Shown: piece after piece, positions 1 to 6,572 of the stretch
How the letters are laid out: each line of letters begins with the position of its first letter
Numbering within the stretch: the stretch's first letter is position 1
Origin: Methanosarcinaceae archaeon
GTDB lineage: Archaea > Halobacteriota > Methanosarcinia > Methanosarcinales > Methanosarcinaceae
Direction of reading: 5' to 3'
DNA length: 9,571 bases
Assembly: GCA_030609665.1 (NCBI GenBank)
Contig: JAUWBW010000057.1
Location: 1 to 9,571 of the forward strand
The notes under the pieces: model-generated
What the model saw: the letters and a program-made list of their open reading frames with translations, nothing else
What the model was told of the DNA's origin: nothing
Databases searched by the model: none
Translations under genes and position numbers: made by a program

Positions 1-44
1 TTTTTGCAGTGTCGGATGTTCATCTGGATGCAGGCTGCTTTCAT
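1..44 (-). CDS. N-terminal fragment of a carbon-nitrogen hydrolase (nitrilase-like), cut by window edge
   Basis: Reading the minus strand from the ATG at 44, 14 codons run to the window edge and give MKAACIQMNIRHCK. This is the typical opening of nitrilase-superfamily proteins: a first beta strand of the form M-K-x-A-x-x-Q-M followed by a polar loop. These enzymes hydrolyse nitriles or amides with a Glu-Lys-Cys triad that would lie outside this window. The start is 27 nt after the natural end of the U32 reading frame, so the two were probably co-transcribed. No Shine-Dalgarno sequence is visible just upstream. The call rests on a very short stretch; the specific substrate cannot be stated. 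Confidence 0.5.
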   Translation of the reverse strand, partial: MKAACIQMNIRHCK

Positions 45-71
45 GGTGTGGATATTTGTGTTGTAGATATA

Positions 72-266
72 TTATCTTTTTTGAACATGGTCAATCTTGT
101 ACACCCTGTCGTTCTCCCGAACAACTCCATCAACACCCAACCCTACTTCCTGTCCCTGTTCACTTTCGTGTGCCGCCTCTCCATCAACGATCAGAGACCT
201 AACTTCCTGTTCAAGATACGTAGTGTATCCTTCAACAACAATATTATCCCCTACAGCCAACCCCTG
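72..266 (-). pseudogene. Detached C-terminal part of the U32 protein, after an in-frame TAA
   Basis: The 65 codons after the TAA at 269-267 stay in the same frame as the upstream U32 gene and end at a TAA at 74-72. They encode QGLAVGDNIVVEG and then a beta-rich segment ending VRENDRVYKIDHVQKR. This is the usual U32 C-terminal domain, a small barrel with 'L-x-V-G-D-x-I-x-x-x-G' and a late 'V-R-x-N-D-x-V-Y-K'. Joined to the upstream part it gives about 410 residues, the normal family length. The break is therefore a single nonsense codon (for example CAA to TAA), not a frameshift. A TTG at 260 could restart translation, but there is no evidence that it does. A sequencing error is the main alternative. 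Confidence 0.75.
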
Positions 267-1301
267 TTACAACAATCTCACAGCCGCAGCATTCTGCTTT
301 GAATAATAGTTGGTCACCACGCCGACAGCCTGCCGCTTCACAGGTGATACATTCATGTTATGCTCGTACGCCAATCCTTCAGGTCCGGGTGTACCGAAGT
401 AGAAACCTGTGGAAAATCCGCGGTTGTATTCCAGTGCCATCTGGTCCTTCAATTCCTGTGCGCGTTCAAGTGTGTATGAACCGTTCCGGCAATCGTCCAG
501 TGCTTCACGGTAACATCGGGAGATGGTGGCAGTATAACTTGGATTTCGCAGCCTGCCTTCAACCTTGAAGGCATCCACACCTGCATCGATAAGTTGTGGC
601 ACATGTTCAATCATACAAAGGTCTCTTGCACTGAGCAGGTATTTACCTTCCAGATCCACCTCTCTTCCATCATCTGCGTGTAGTGTCCATTCCCATCTGC
701 ACGGCTGGGAACATTCCCCGCAGTTGCCGGATTTACCGAGCAGGTATGCCGAAAGATAACACCGCCCCGAAATTGCCTGACACATCGCGCCGTGTACGAA
801 CACTTCCAGTTCCATGTCAGTATCCTGTCTGATATCCTTGATCTGTTCAAGTGATAACTCTCGTGAAAGCACCACGCGGCTGGCACCAATTGACTTATAG
901 AAATTGGCAGTGTCGGCATTGGACACATTTGCCTGAGTCGAGATATGTACTCTTAAACCACTATCTACAGCCTTTGTAATGACGGCAGGGTCCCATGCGA
1001 TGATCGCATCAACACCGGCACTTGATGCCGCTTCAATAACCTCTTTTACGTCAGGAATATCATCAGGATATATCACGCTGTTCACTGCAAAATTTGCGCG
1101 CAATCCATAACCATGCACTTGTTTTACAAATGCATCGAGGTTTTCCGGAGTGATGTCATTCGCCCTTGACCGCAGGCTAAACCTGTCCAGTGAAAAATAG
1201 ATGGCATCTGCATAATCCTTGCACACCGAAAGGGCGGCTGGATTTTTCACTCCCATTATAAGTTCGGGAATTTTGGTGGAGTTATCGTTGTGTTTGTTCA
1301 T
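267..1301 (-). CDS. Peptidase U32 family protein (RlhA/TrhP-like), truncated by premature stop
   Basis: The protein is 344 residues. It carries the full U32 signature at residues 166-184 (E-V-F-V-H-G-A-M-C-x4-G-R-C-x-L-S). Cysteines 174, 181, 197 and 201 match the four conserved cysteines of the family, which in RlhA-type members are associated with iron-sulfur-dependent RNA hydroxylation. The N-terminus (IPELIMGVKNPAALSVC, then ADAIYFSLDRFSLR) matches the first strands of the family's TIM-barrel-like domain. Although named peptidases, characterised bacterial relatives (RlhA, TrhP) hydroxylate rRNA or tRNA bases; whether this archaeal protein does the same is unknown. The chosen ATG at 1301 has no clear ribosome binding site; a start at codon 16 is possible. 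The frame stops about 65 residues short of the family's C-terminal domain (see 72-266), so the product may be non-functional. Confidence 0.85.
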   Translation of the reverse strand: MNKHNDNSTKIPELIMGVKNPAALSVCKDYADAIYFSLDRFSLRSRANDITPENLDAFVKQVHGYGLRANFAVNSVIYPDDIPDVKEVIEAASSAGVDAIIAWDPAVITKAVDSGLRVHISTQANVSNADTANFYKSIGASRVVLSRELSLEQIKDIRQDTDMELEVFVHGAMCQAISGRCYLSAYLLGKSGNCGECSQPCRWEWTLHADDGREVDLEGKYLLSARDLCMIEHVPQLIDAGVDAFKVEGRLRNPSYTATISRCYREALDDCRNGSYTLERAQELKDQMALEYNRGFSTGFYFGTPGPEGLAYEHNMNVSPVKRQAVGVVTNYYSKQNAAAVRLL

Positions 1302-1341
1302 GTGAGTTCATGGGAATGATTGGTTAAAACAGTTGTTGATA

Positions 1342-1361
1342 ACTCACTGCGGAAAGTGAGT
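1342..1361 (-). terminator. Hairpin just after the small membrane protein gene
   Basis: ACTCACT and AGTGAGT form a 7-bp perfect stem around a 6-nt loop. On the minus strand the stem starts 2 nt after the TGA of the 44-residue gene. A moderately T-rich stretch follows (TTATCAACAACTGTTTTAACC). It may end the small transcript or separate it from the U32 gene. Archaeal termination usually relies on T-tracts alone, so the role is uncertain. Confidence 0.35.
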
Positions 1362-1363
1362 GA

Positions 1364-1498
1364 TCAAATGTGTCTGCCTATTTTTCCATTGTTTAGGTTT
1401 GCAAAATTATTCACTCTGCGAGATATCAGCACCAGCATGATCGCCAATAGAACTAATAAGACGACAAGAATCACAATAGTATTGATCGGCAATTCCAT
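1364..1498 (-). CDS. Small single-pass membrane protein, 44 residues, unknown function
   Basis: From the ATG at 1498 to the TGA at 1366-1364 the frame encodes 44 residues. It begins MELPINTIVILVVLLVLLAI, stays hydrophobic to about residue 25, then has SRRVNN and a short polar tail with basic residues at 27, 28, 39 and 42. This predicts one N-terminal transmembrane helix with a positively charged cytoplasmic end. The 'M-x-L-P-I-N-T' opening followed by an uninterrupted aliphatic helix recalls short archaeal membrane proteins and pilin-like N-termini, but no processing site is evident. A purine-rich GAAGGGG lies directly before the start, at suboptimal spacing. A 7-bp hairpin follows the stop. 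The codon pattern is coherent and the hydrophobic pattern is unlikely by chance, but the gene is too short for a functional claim. Confidence 0.6.
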   Translation of the reverse strand: MELPINTIVILVVLLVLLAIMLVLISRRVNNFANLNNGKIGRHI

Positions 1499-1622
1499 GC
1501 CCCTTCGTCTTTTTTGTTCAAGGGTGGGTGCGCGGTGAGGGTGTGTGGGATTTTAGTTTTTACAGAACATGTGTTATGGAATGGATGTCGTACACCATTC
1601 GTGAAACAAACTAAACTAATTC

Positions 1623-1630
1623 TATATATA
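1623..1630 (+). promoter_or_regulatory. TATA box of the truncated HEPN gene
   Basis: TATATATA stands about 34 nt before the ATG at 1661. Archaeal transcription starts about 25 nt downstream of the TATA centre, which would give a leader of roughly 10 nt. That leader would contain GAGGT (1654-1658), only 2 nt from the ATG. The reverse complement is also TATA-like, so use by the minus strand (toward the small membrane protein, with a leader of over 100 nt) cannot be excluded. Confidence 0.4.
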
Positions 1631-1660
1631 CAGAAAGTGCTTAAAAGATTATAGAGGTCA

Positions 1661-1777
1661 ATGAAAGAAATCGTATCAAAGTGTTGGAAGCAAGCCAATA
1701 AGGACTTGCTGACTGCGAGTAATTGCATAGATTCGGGAGATTATAATGGTTTGAGTTTCATGATAATACATCTTTAA
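1661..1777 (+). pseudogene. Truncated HEPN-domain gene start
   Basis: The frame from ATG 1661 encodes 38 residues, beginning MKEIVSKCWKQANKDLLTAS and continuing CIDSGDYNGLSF before a TAA at 1775-1777. This fits the first helix and turn of HEPN proteins: W9, then Q11-A12 and D15-L16, then a 'S-G-D-Y' turn and an aromatic residue (W-x-x-x-A-x-x-D-L-x-x-A-x-x-x-x-x-S-G-x-Y-x-x-x-x-F). The rest of the domain, including the R-x4-6-H RNase motif, is missing. HEPN proteins often pair with MNT nucleotidyltransferases as toxin-antitoxin modules; no MNT gene is visible here. Resemblance stops near residue 33, where the frame enters the antisense of the Roadblock gene's stop codon (1758-1760). This suggests a deletion or rearrangement joint. 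A TATA box lies upstream. Confidence 0.55.
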
Positions 1778-2123
1778 CTTTTTTAGCACCATTTTTCATA
1801 TCATGTAACGCAATTCCAAGATTTGCATTTGCTTCAGTCAGTGCAACCAGTAATGCTTTTGAACCCGTTGCAACCGTTAGTAGTTTGCAATCATCTGATT
1901 CTACAACAACTCTATCTGGCGTCCAACCCCCAATTTTTATTGTTGCTGTTTCAGCAGCTATGAACATAGTTGCAGCCATTGCTGCAAATGTCTGTGCATG
2001 ATTGGATTTGGTATTTGACACCATCAATAAGCCGTCTCTTGCTACGACTGCAACTGCTGTTATATTCTTTGTTTTTGTGAGGCTATTCACCACATCATCT
2101 AATTTTTCAATTATAGTTGCCAT
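1758..2123 (-). CDS. Roadblock/LC7 domain protein
   Basis: This 121-residue protein is one Roadblock/LC7 domain over nearly its whole length. A first helix (residues 3-18) leads to the strand 'ITAVAVVARDGLLMVSN', a long alanine-rich helix (about 43-62, AQTFAAMAATMFIAAETATI), the strands 'RVVVES' and 'CKLLTVATGSKALLVALT', and a last helix 'ANLGIALHDMKNGAKKVKDVL'. Such proteins dimerise and, as in MglB, act on small GTPases or regulate motility, polarity or signalling. Archaeal single-domain members are common and mostly uncharacterised. No partner GTPase gene is in this window. The ATG at 2123 lacks a Shine-Dalgarno sequence, but a TATA box about 47 nt upstream suggests its own promoter rather than read-through from cofC. 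Its stop codon lies within the HEPN remnant on the other strand. Confidence 0.85.
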   Translation of the reverse strand: MATIIEKLDDVVNSLTKTKNITAVAVVARDGLLMVSNTKSNHAQTFAAMAATMFIAAETATIKIGGWTPDRVVVESDDCKLLTVATGSKALLVALTEANANLGIALHDMKNGAKKVKDVLS

Positions 2124-2166
2124 TGAATCAATCTTTGTTTTTGTTAAAATTAATCGTGAATAATAT

Positions 2167-2174
2167 TATTTAAA
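2167..2174 (-). promoter_or_regulatory. TATA box for the Roadblock gene
   Basis: On the minus strand the sequence reads TTTAAATA, preceded by GAATGA. Its centre is about 47 nt before the ATG at 2123, so a start site near 2144 and a leader of about 20 nt are expected. It lies in the 75-bp gap after cofC, which argues that the Roadblock gene can be expressed independently of the cof operon. Confidence 0.45.
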
Positions 2175-2198
2175 TCATTCTACAACATCGTGCATTAA

Positions 2199-2828
2199 TT
2201 AAACCGCATGCGAAAGTTTAATTCTCCCCTCGCTAACTTCAATCCCAAACTTTTGTTTAGCATAATCCTTTGACATCCCATGACCATGCAACAAAAGTTC
2301 AACAATGTCTTGTGGTTCATCAATATCAGTACTCGCTAAAAATGAATCATATACATAGACGGATTGTGACATCTCTTTTGCAATATCACAATGGGTTCTA
2401 AAACTGGAACCATAATACTTAACATGAAAACGTGCAGGATCTTTTATATACAGGATATTCGTGCCTCCGCCCTTGCCGGGCACGATTGTAACATCTTTAT
2501 CAGATGTTGTGATCTCCCGAACATGCCGCGTAGTAACAAGCGGCAGGTCTGCCATTATGATCATTACAGGCTCGCTGATCTTCGTGAGATACTTATTGAG
2601 TACTTCATTCAATCCTAATTCGCTAACAATGACATTCGTTTCAATGTCATCAACTACGCCATAAATTGATGTTGTAAGAATATCAATTTTATCAACACCT
2701 GATTTGGAAAGAGTATTGATCACATCTTTTAACATGAGTTCAACAAACTCCTCGCGTTCGCCGAGTGTCAATACAGGAGAAAGTCTGGACTTTGCATTTT
2801 CTTTTTTATATGGTATTACTGCCCTCAT
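2199..2828 (-). CDS. cofC: 2-phospho-L-lactate guanylyltransferase CofC
   Basis: CofC transfers GMP from GTP to 2-phospho-L-lactate (or a related three-carbon acid such as phosphoenolpyruvate in some lineages). This forms the activated donor that CofD joins to Fo in coenzyme F420 synthesis. The 209 residues match the family length. The N-terminus MRAVIPYKKENAKSRLSPVL (1-20) is the characteristic nucleotide-binding loop with K8, K13 and R15. A-D-L-P-L at 93-97 supplies the metal-binding aspartate, GKGGGTN (118-124) is the substrate loop, and the 'STDIDEPQD' segment (166-174) is the second acidic site. The open frame continues upstream to 3011 inside cofH, but homology begins at the ATG at 2828. 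That start has GAGGT 7 nt ahead (2836-2840) and follows the cofH stop by 1 nt, so translation is probably coupled. It is the last gene of the F420 operon here. Confidence 0.93.
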   Translation of the reverse strand: MRAVIPYKKENAKSRLSPVLTLGEREEFVELMLKDVINTLSKSGVDKIDILTTSIYGVVDDIETNVIVSELGLNEVLNKYLTKISEPVMIIMADLPLVTTRHVREITTSDKDVTIVPGKGGGTNILYIKDPARFHVKYYGSSFRTHCDIAKEMSQSVYVYDSFLASTDIDEPQDIVELLLHGHGMSKDYAKQKFGIEVSEGRIKLSHAV

Positions 2829-2829
2829 A

Positions 2830-3918
2830 TCATAGACCTCGATATAAAGTGGTTCGCTGTTTTGGATCTCTACCTGCGCCCCGAATAAGCCATTCGAATT
2901 CCTCAGGTGACATATACTCACCATGACTTGCACCTGCTGAACGTGAAATTTTCTCTTCCATGAGGGTGCCTCCAAGGTCGTTGGCACCGCAACTAAGCGC
3001 AAATTGGGCAAGTTTTTTCCCGAGTTTCACCCAGCTTGCCTGAATATTATCAACATGAGTGTTTAAGAGTATGCGTGCAATTGCATGTAGTTTAAGGTCT
3101 TCAAGTCCGGTCGTGCTGAACTTGCCTGATCTTAACAATTCTTCACCGAGCTTGTTGTTATATGGCATAAACGGCAGTGGCACAAATTCCGTAAATCCGC
3201 CTGTCTGTTTCTGAATATTTCGTATCGTCAAAATATGGTCGATACGCTCTCCTATTGTTTCAATGTGCCCGTACATGATCGTTGCAGTTGTGGGTATTCC
3301 GGTCTTGTGTGCAAGCGTGACAACATCCACCCATTCTGCAGTTTTGAGTTTTTTCGGGCAGATAACATTCCGCACGCGGTCAGAAAGTATCTCCGCAGCA
3401 GTGCCGGGCATTGTATCAAGACCACTTCTTTTGAGTTCAACAAGCGCATCCTTGACCGACATGTCACTCAACCGCGCTGCATGATATACTTCCATTGGAG
3501 AGAATGCATGTATATGCATGTCTGGAAATTCTGCCTTTATCGATTCAAGTATCTCCTGATAAAAATCAAGACCAACATCCGGCAGGAGTCCTCCCTGAAT
3601 ACACACTTCCGTTGAACCGGTTTTTGCGGCATCCCTTACCTTTTCCATGATCTCATCAAGACTAAGACGATATCCTCCATTGCCATTATCCTTGAATGCA
3701 CAGAACCTACAGGTTCCCACACACATATTTGTAAAATTGATATTCCTGTTGACTATGTACGTGACATTGTTTCCAACAGCCTTCGCGCGCAACTCATTTG
3801 CAAGCGAGAAAAGTTCAAGCGGTTCTACATCAAGAAGCAGCAAAGCATCTTCTTTTGTACATTCTCCAACAAGCGAGCGTTGAATCACATCATCCGGGAT
3901 ATTTGATAAAAGCACCAT
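2830..3918 (-). CDS. cofH: Fo synthase subunit 2, CofH (5-amino-6-ribitylaminouracil-tyrosine 4-hydroxyphenyl transferase)
   Basis: CofH is a radical SAM enzyme. It cleaves tyrosine and joins its hydroxybenzyl part to 5-amino-6-(D-ribitylamino)uracil, giving the substrate that CofG cyclises to Fo. The protein is 362 residues, normal for archaeal stand-alone CofH. The C-x3-C-x2-C motif binding the [4Fe-4S] cluster is C66, C70 and C73 (NMCVGTCRFCAF). Other family segments are 'CIQGGLLPDVGLDFY', 'HAFSPMEVYHAA', 'PGTAAEILSDRVR', 'EFVPLPFMPYNN' and the C-terminal 'LGGTLMEEKISRSAGASHG'. The start is firm on the upstream side: an in-frame TGA (3921-3919) directly abuts the ATG at 3918. A gap of 70 nt separates it from cofG, the only real spacer in the operon. 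Confidence 0.94.
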   Translation of the reverse strand: MVLLSNIPDDVIQRSLVGECTKEDALLLLDVEPLELFSLANELRAKAVGNNVTYIVNRNINFTNMCVGTCRFCAFKDNGNGGYRLSLDEIMEKVRDAAKTGSTEVCIQGGLLPDVGLDFYQEILESIKAEFPDMHIHAFSPMEVYHAARLSDMSVKDALVELKRSGLDTMPGTAAEILSDRVRNVICPKKLKTAEWVDVVTLAHKTGIPTTATIMYGHIETIGERIDHILTIRNIQKQTGGFTEFVPLPFMPYNNKLGEELLRSGKFSTTGLEDLKLHAIARILLNTHVDNIQASWVKLGKKLAQFALSCGANDLGGTLMEEKISRSAGASHGEYMSPEEFEWLIRGAGRDPKQRTTLYRGL

Positions 3919-3988
3919 TCAGATCATGTCCATTATATCCATCGTAAATATGGTATTTGAATGTGGTCTGTAATACAACATGTACTCT

Positions 3989-5002
3989 TTAAGTCTTCCT
4001 ATATCCATCTTCATCGGCTAAAGTTTCTACAAGCCCTTTAACACTGCTGCCATACCACCCTTTTTCAATATATTGCGGATATATTGGTAATCTCTCACGC
4101 AATTGTACGCTCTTGACCATATTTTGCAGTCTGGAAACACTAGGCCACTGCGCCTCAGGATTTATCCAATCAACGGTTGTCGGTGATATCCCTCCCAGAT
4201 CGGATGCACCTGACTGTATCAAAAGATAAGGGTCAATAAGATTTGGAGCGACCTGAACCGCAACGTCATCGGGCAGGATGTTGCGTGCGAGTGAAACTGC
4301 CTGTACCATTTCCTGTTTGGTTGGAGGTTTGCGATGACTCATAGGTGTACCGGGTTTTGGCATGAAATTCTGGATAATAACTTCCTGTATGTGCCCGTAT
4401 CTTTCATGAATATTTGCGATCGCTTGAAGTGAATCGATCCTGTCATCCACAGTCTCTCCGATACCGACTAAAATTCCGGTTGTGAATGGTATCTTAAGTT
4501 TTCCTGCCGCCTTTAATGCAGCGAGTCGAACAGCAGGATCCTTTCCCGCACAATTATAGTGGGCATCGTCATGTGCATCAAGTTTTGCAGTGGTCTCAAG
4601 CATCAGCCCAAGACTTGCGTTCAAAGGTTTCAGGACTTTTAACTGGGAACTGTCAAGTATGCCTGCATTGGTGTGTGGCAGCAAACCGATCTCGATCGCA
4701 ATCTTGCACAATTCAGCCACATATTCAACTGTTGTTGAATATCCAAGTTCCTTGAGCCATTTTCGATATTCTACAACCTCCTCGGCATATTCACCAAACG
4801 TAAAAAGAGCTTCCGTACATCCTGCCTTTATTCCATTTTCAAGAAGGGGGATAATCTCTTCAACAGGCATCAGATGTGCATCTTTGTCATCCGGTTCGCG
4901 CCTGAACCCGCAATATCCGCACCTGTTCCTACAGATGTTGGTCACAGGTATGAATACATTGCGGCAATATGTAACAAAGTCTGGCATTGCATCATCTCTC
5001 AT
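3989..5002 (-). CDS. cofG: Fo synthase subunit 1, CofG (7,8-didemethyl-8-hydroxy-5-deazariboflavin synthase)
   Basis: CofG is a radical SAM enzyme that closes the deazaflavin ring of Fo, acting after CofH. The 337-residue protein has the C-x3-C-x2-C cluster motif at C24, C28 and C31 (NICRNRCGYCGF). Family segments follow: 'ALFTFGE', 'PHTNAGILD', 'LMLETTA', 'TTGILVGIGET', 'IIQNFMPKPGTPM' and 'VQVAPNLIDPYLLIQSGASDLGGISP'. In archaea CofG and CofH are separate polypeptides, whereas many actinobacteria fuse them as FbiC. The ATG at 5002 overlaps the stop of the upstream oxidoreductase in an ATGA. No Shine-Dalgarno sequence is visible, so initiation probably depends on translational coupling. The second ATG (codon 6) is a weaker alternative start that also leaves the domain intact. 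Confidence 0.94.
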   Translation of the reverse strand: MRDDAMPDFVTYCRNVFIPVTNICRNRCGYCGFRREPDDKDAHLMPVEEIIPLLENGIKAGCTEALFTFGEYAEEVVEYRKWLKELGYSTTVEYVAELCKIAIEIGLLPHTNAGILDSSQLKVLKPLNASLGLMLETTAKLDAHDDAHYNCAGKDPAVRLAALKAAGKLKIPFTTGILVGIGETVDDRIDSLQAIANIHERYGHIQEVIIQNFMPKPGTPMSHRKPPTKQEMVQAVSLARNILPDDVAVQVAPNLIDPYLLIQSGASDLGGISPTTVDWINPEAQWPSVSRLQNMVKSVQLRERLPIYPQYIEKGWYGSSVKGLVETLADEDGYRKT

Positions 5003-6300
5003 TGGATATTTTTCATTGCATTGCCCACACCAAGCGCAATACCTTCTACTTCTATCCCACCTTCACCTTTTGCTCCATCGCCAACGATAAAGAGGTTATT
5101 GATAGGGGTTGTATTCTTGACATTGACATCAAAACCTGATGCTGACCTGTTGACTGGCCATTCACCCGAGTGGGATTGTATTAACAAGACCTCGTATTTC
5201 TTTTCTGCAAATATCTCCTTGATATCCTGCAAGCCAAGTTCGATCTCCTGCTCAAGTTCATCGAGTTTATCCCATTGCACACACTGGTGGGAAACAACAA
5301 GATGCTTGCCTGATGGTGCAAGGTTTGGATCAATGTTCGTCACCTCGTTTATGCCATTTACCCGCTTCGCATAAGGTGTGAGCAACACGCCGCCATGTCC
5401 GATCAAAGGTTCATCGGCAGCCAGACATATCTTTACACCGGCGGATGGTTTTATTTTTTTTAGTTTTTCAAGGTACTGCCGGTATTCATCTGATGTATCG
5501 GCACCTTCGTATAATTTGTTTGTTTCAATGTGTCCGATGTCGCTAATTACAATGTCACCAAAATGTTCATTTCCATCGACTTCAACACCGAGTGCCTTAT
5601 TACTTTCAACCAATACACGCGAAACTTCTTTATCTGTATATATTGTGCCGCCGTTTGATGTAATGACATCTGCAAGTGCATCGACAACCGCCTTGCAGCC
5701 CCCAATGGGAACACCTGATCCGCTATAGCGATAGAGGTTTGAAAATATCGAAAATGCTTCTTTTGCAGAGGTGTCTGCACCTTTTAGACTCAAAGACCAG
5801 CCGCAGAACGAATCCGCAAGTTTGACCAGCCATTCGTCTTTAACATAACGGGTAAACCATTCTTCAAGTGAGCCGTTTTTTGGTGGAAATTTCTTTGTTA
5901 CGATCATTAAAACAGCGATCTTCAGCCGATTGATTGCAGAGAGTGGATCTGGGAACTTTCCAAAAGGAATGTCTTTGTATCCGTTCGTATAATCATTATC
6001 ACCATTTTTTAAAGGCAGGCGTATTACTGCCATGGGATTAGAGCGCACAATATTCACATCGGCACCCACACTTTCCAGCATTTGTGCCAGTGGTCCGGCA
6101 GGTCCGTGAGGTATCATATGAAGCGCACCTGTTGAAAGGGCAAATCCCTTGTACTCGATGTTGGTAAAACGACCGCCAATTATTGGCAGCCGCTCAAACA
6201 CTTCAACCTCGTAACCGGATGTGGTAAGTTTTGCTGCGCTTAAAAGACCGCCGAGTCCGGCACCGATCACAAGTGCTCTGGGTTTTGGCATCTTGTTCAT
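4999..6300 (-). CDS. FAD-dependent oxidoreductase, phytoene-desaturase/CrtISO-like
   Basis: This 433-residue flavoprotein starts with a Rossmann dinucleotide-binding motif at residues 10-18 (L-V-I-G-A-G-L-G-G). E36 closes the second strand, and 'IIGGRF' (40-45) is the typical FAD loop. The C-terminus 'NLFIVGDGAKGEGGIEVEGIALGVGNA' is the second FAD-binding segment of amine-oxidase/phytoene-desaturase proteins. The substrate cannot be read from the sequence; archaeal members may act on isoprenoids or unknown metabolites. An open frame extends 20 codons further upstream, but that extension is the ferredoxin gene read in another frame. The ATG at 6300 is preferred because GAGGT (6307-6311) lies 6 nt ahead and it overlaps the ferredoxin stop as ATGA. 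The 3' end overlaps cofG in a second ATGA. This suggests stoichiometric co-expression with a ferredoxin and the Fo synthase. Confidence 0.87.
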   Translation of the reverse strand: MNKMPKPRALVIGAGLGGLLSAAKLTTSGYEVEVFERLPIIGGRFTNIEYKGFALSTGALHMIPHGPAGPLAQMLESVGADVNIVRSNPMAVIRLPLKNGDNDYTNGYKDIPFGKFPDPLSAINRLKIAVLMIVTKKFPPKNGSLEEWFTRYVKDEWLVKLADSFCGWSLSLKGADTSAKEAFSIFSNLYRYSGSGVPIGGCKAVVDALADVITSNGGTIYTDKEVSRVLVESNKALGVEVDGNEHFGDIVISDIGHIETNKLYEGADTSDEYRQYLEKLKKIKPSAGVKICLAADEPLIGHGGVLLTPYAKRVNGINEVTNIDPNLAPSGKHLVVSHQCVQWDKLDELEQEIELGLQDIKEIFAEKKYEVLLIQSHSGEWPVNRSASGFDVNVKNTTPINNLFIVGDGAKGEGGIEVEGIALGVGNAMKNIQ

Positions 6301-6458
6301 ACTGATACCTCTATGGCTTTCATTGGGCAATACCTGACACATACGCCACATTCGATGCAAGCATCTGTAATTAGTGCCTTTCCTTTGACCTTAATTGCGT
6401 CAGTTTTACAAAACGTTGCGCACTGGGCACATCCAACACAAGTTTGATCTATTTTCAT
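6297..6458 (-). CDS. 2[4Fe-4S] ferredoxin, 53 residues
   Basis: From ATG 6458 the frame encodes 53 residues and two classic cluster motifs. C7-x2-C10-x2-C13-x3-C17 is the first. C34-x2-C37-x2-C40-x3-C44-P is the second. This is a minimal bacterial-type ferredoxin that carries electrons at low potential in the cytoplasm. The first motif lacks the usual proline after its fourth cysteine (C17-K18). The start has a good archaeal ribosome binding site, GGTGA (6466-6470), 7 nt ahead. The TGA at 6299-6297 overlaps the ATG of the FAD oxidoreductase, implying that the two work as an electron-transfer pair. It is the first gene of the F420 operon in this window. Confidence 0.9.
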   Translation of the reverse strand: MKIDQTCVGCAQCATFCKTDAIKVKGKALITDACIECGVCVRYCPMKAIEVSV

Positions 6459-6491
6459 TGATGATTCACCGGCAGTTTTAATGGAGTTTGT

Positions 6492-6512
6492 CTATTAAAG
6501 ACCTCAATAAAC
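6492..6512 (-). promoter_or_regulatory. Possible promoter region of the ferredoxin-cof operon
   Basis: Two AT-rich candidates for a TATA element occur on the minus strand: TTTAATAG (about 6492-6499) and TTTATTG (about 6506-6512). They would give leaders of about 13 or 25 nt before the ATG at 6458. Neither is a strong match. The insertion sequence begins at 6573, so the native promoter may lie here untouched or may have been displaced. Confidence 0.25.
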
Positions 6513-6572
6513 AAAAGGATTGTTGTTACAGATCATTGGTGCGATTTTCAAGTTTACATATCATTTTGTCAT

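Noticed and set aside
1471..1728. 85-codon minus-strand open frame
   Set aside because: It overlaps both the small membrane protein start and the HEPN remnant, has an irregular Cys/Phe-rich composition and matches no recognisable domain.
2829..3011. 61-codon N-terminal extension of CofC
   Set aside because: It lies wholly within cofH in another frame; CofC homology and a well-spaced GAGGT support the ATG at 2828.
4516..5374. Several plus-strand open frames of 79-166 codons opposite cofG and the FAD oxidoreductase
   Set aside because: They are antisense shadows of well-supported genes with low-complexity Ser/Pro/Leu composition.
6301..6360. 20-codon N-terminal extension of the FAD oxidoreductase
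   Set aside because: It is the second cluster motif of the ferredoxin gene read out of frame; the ATG at 6300 has GAGGT 6 nt ahead.
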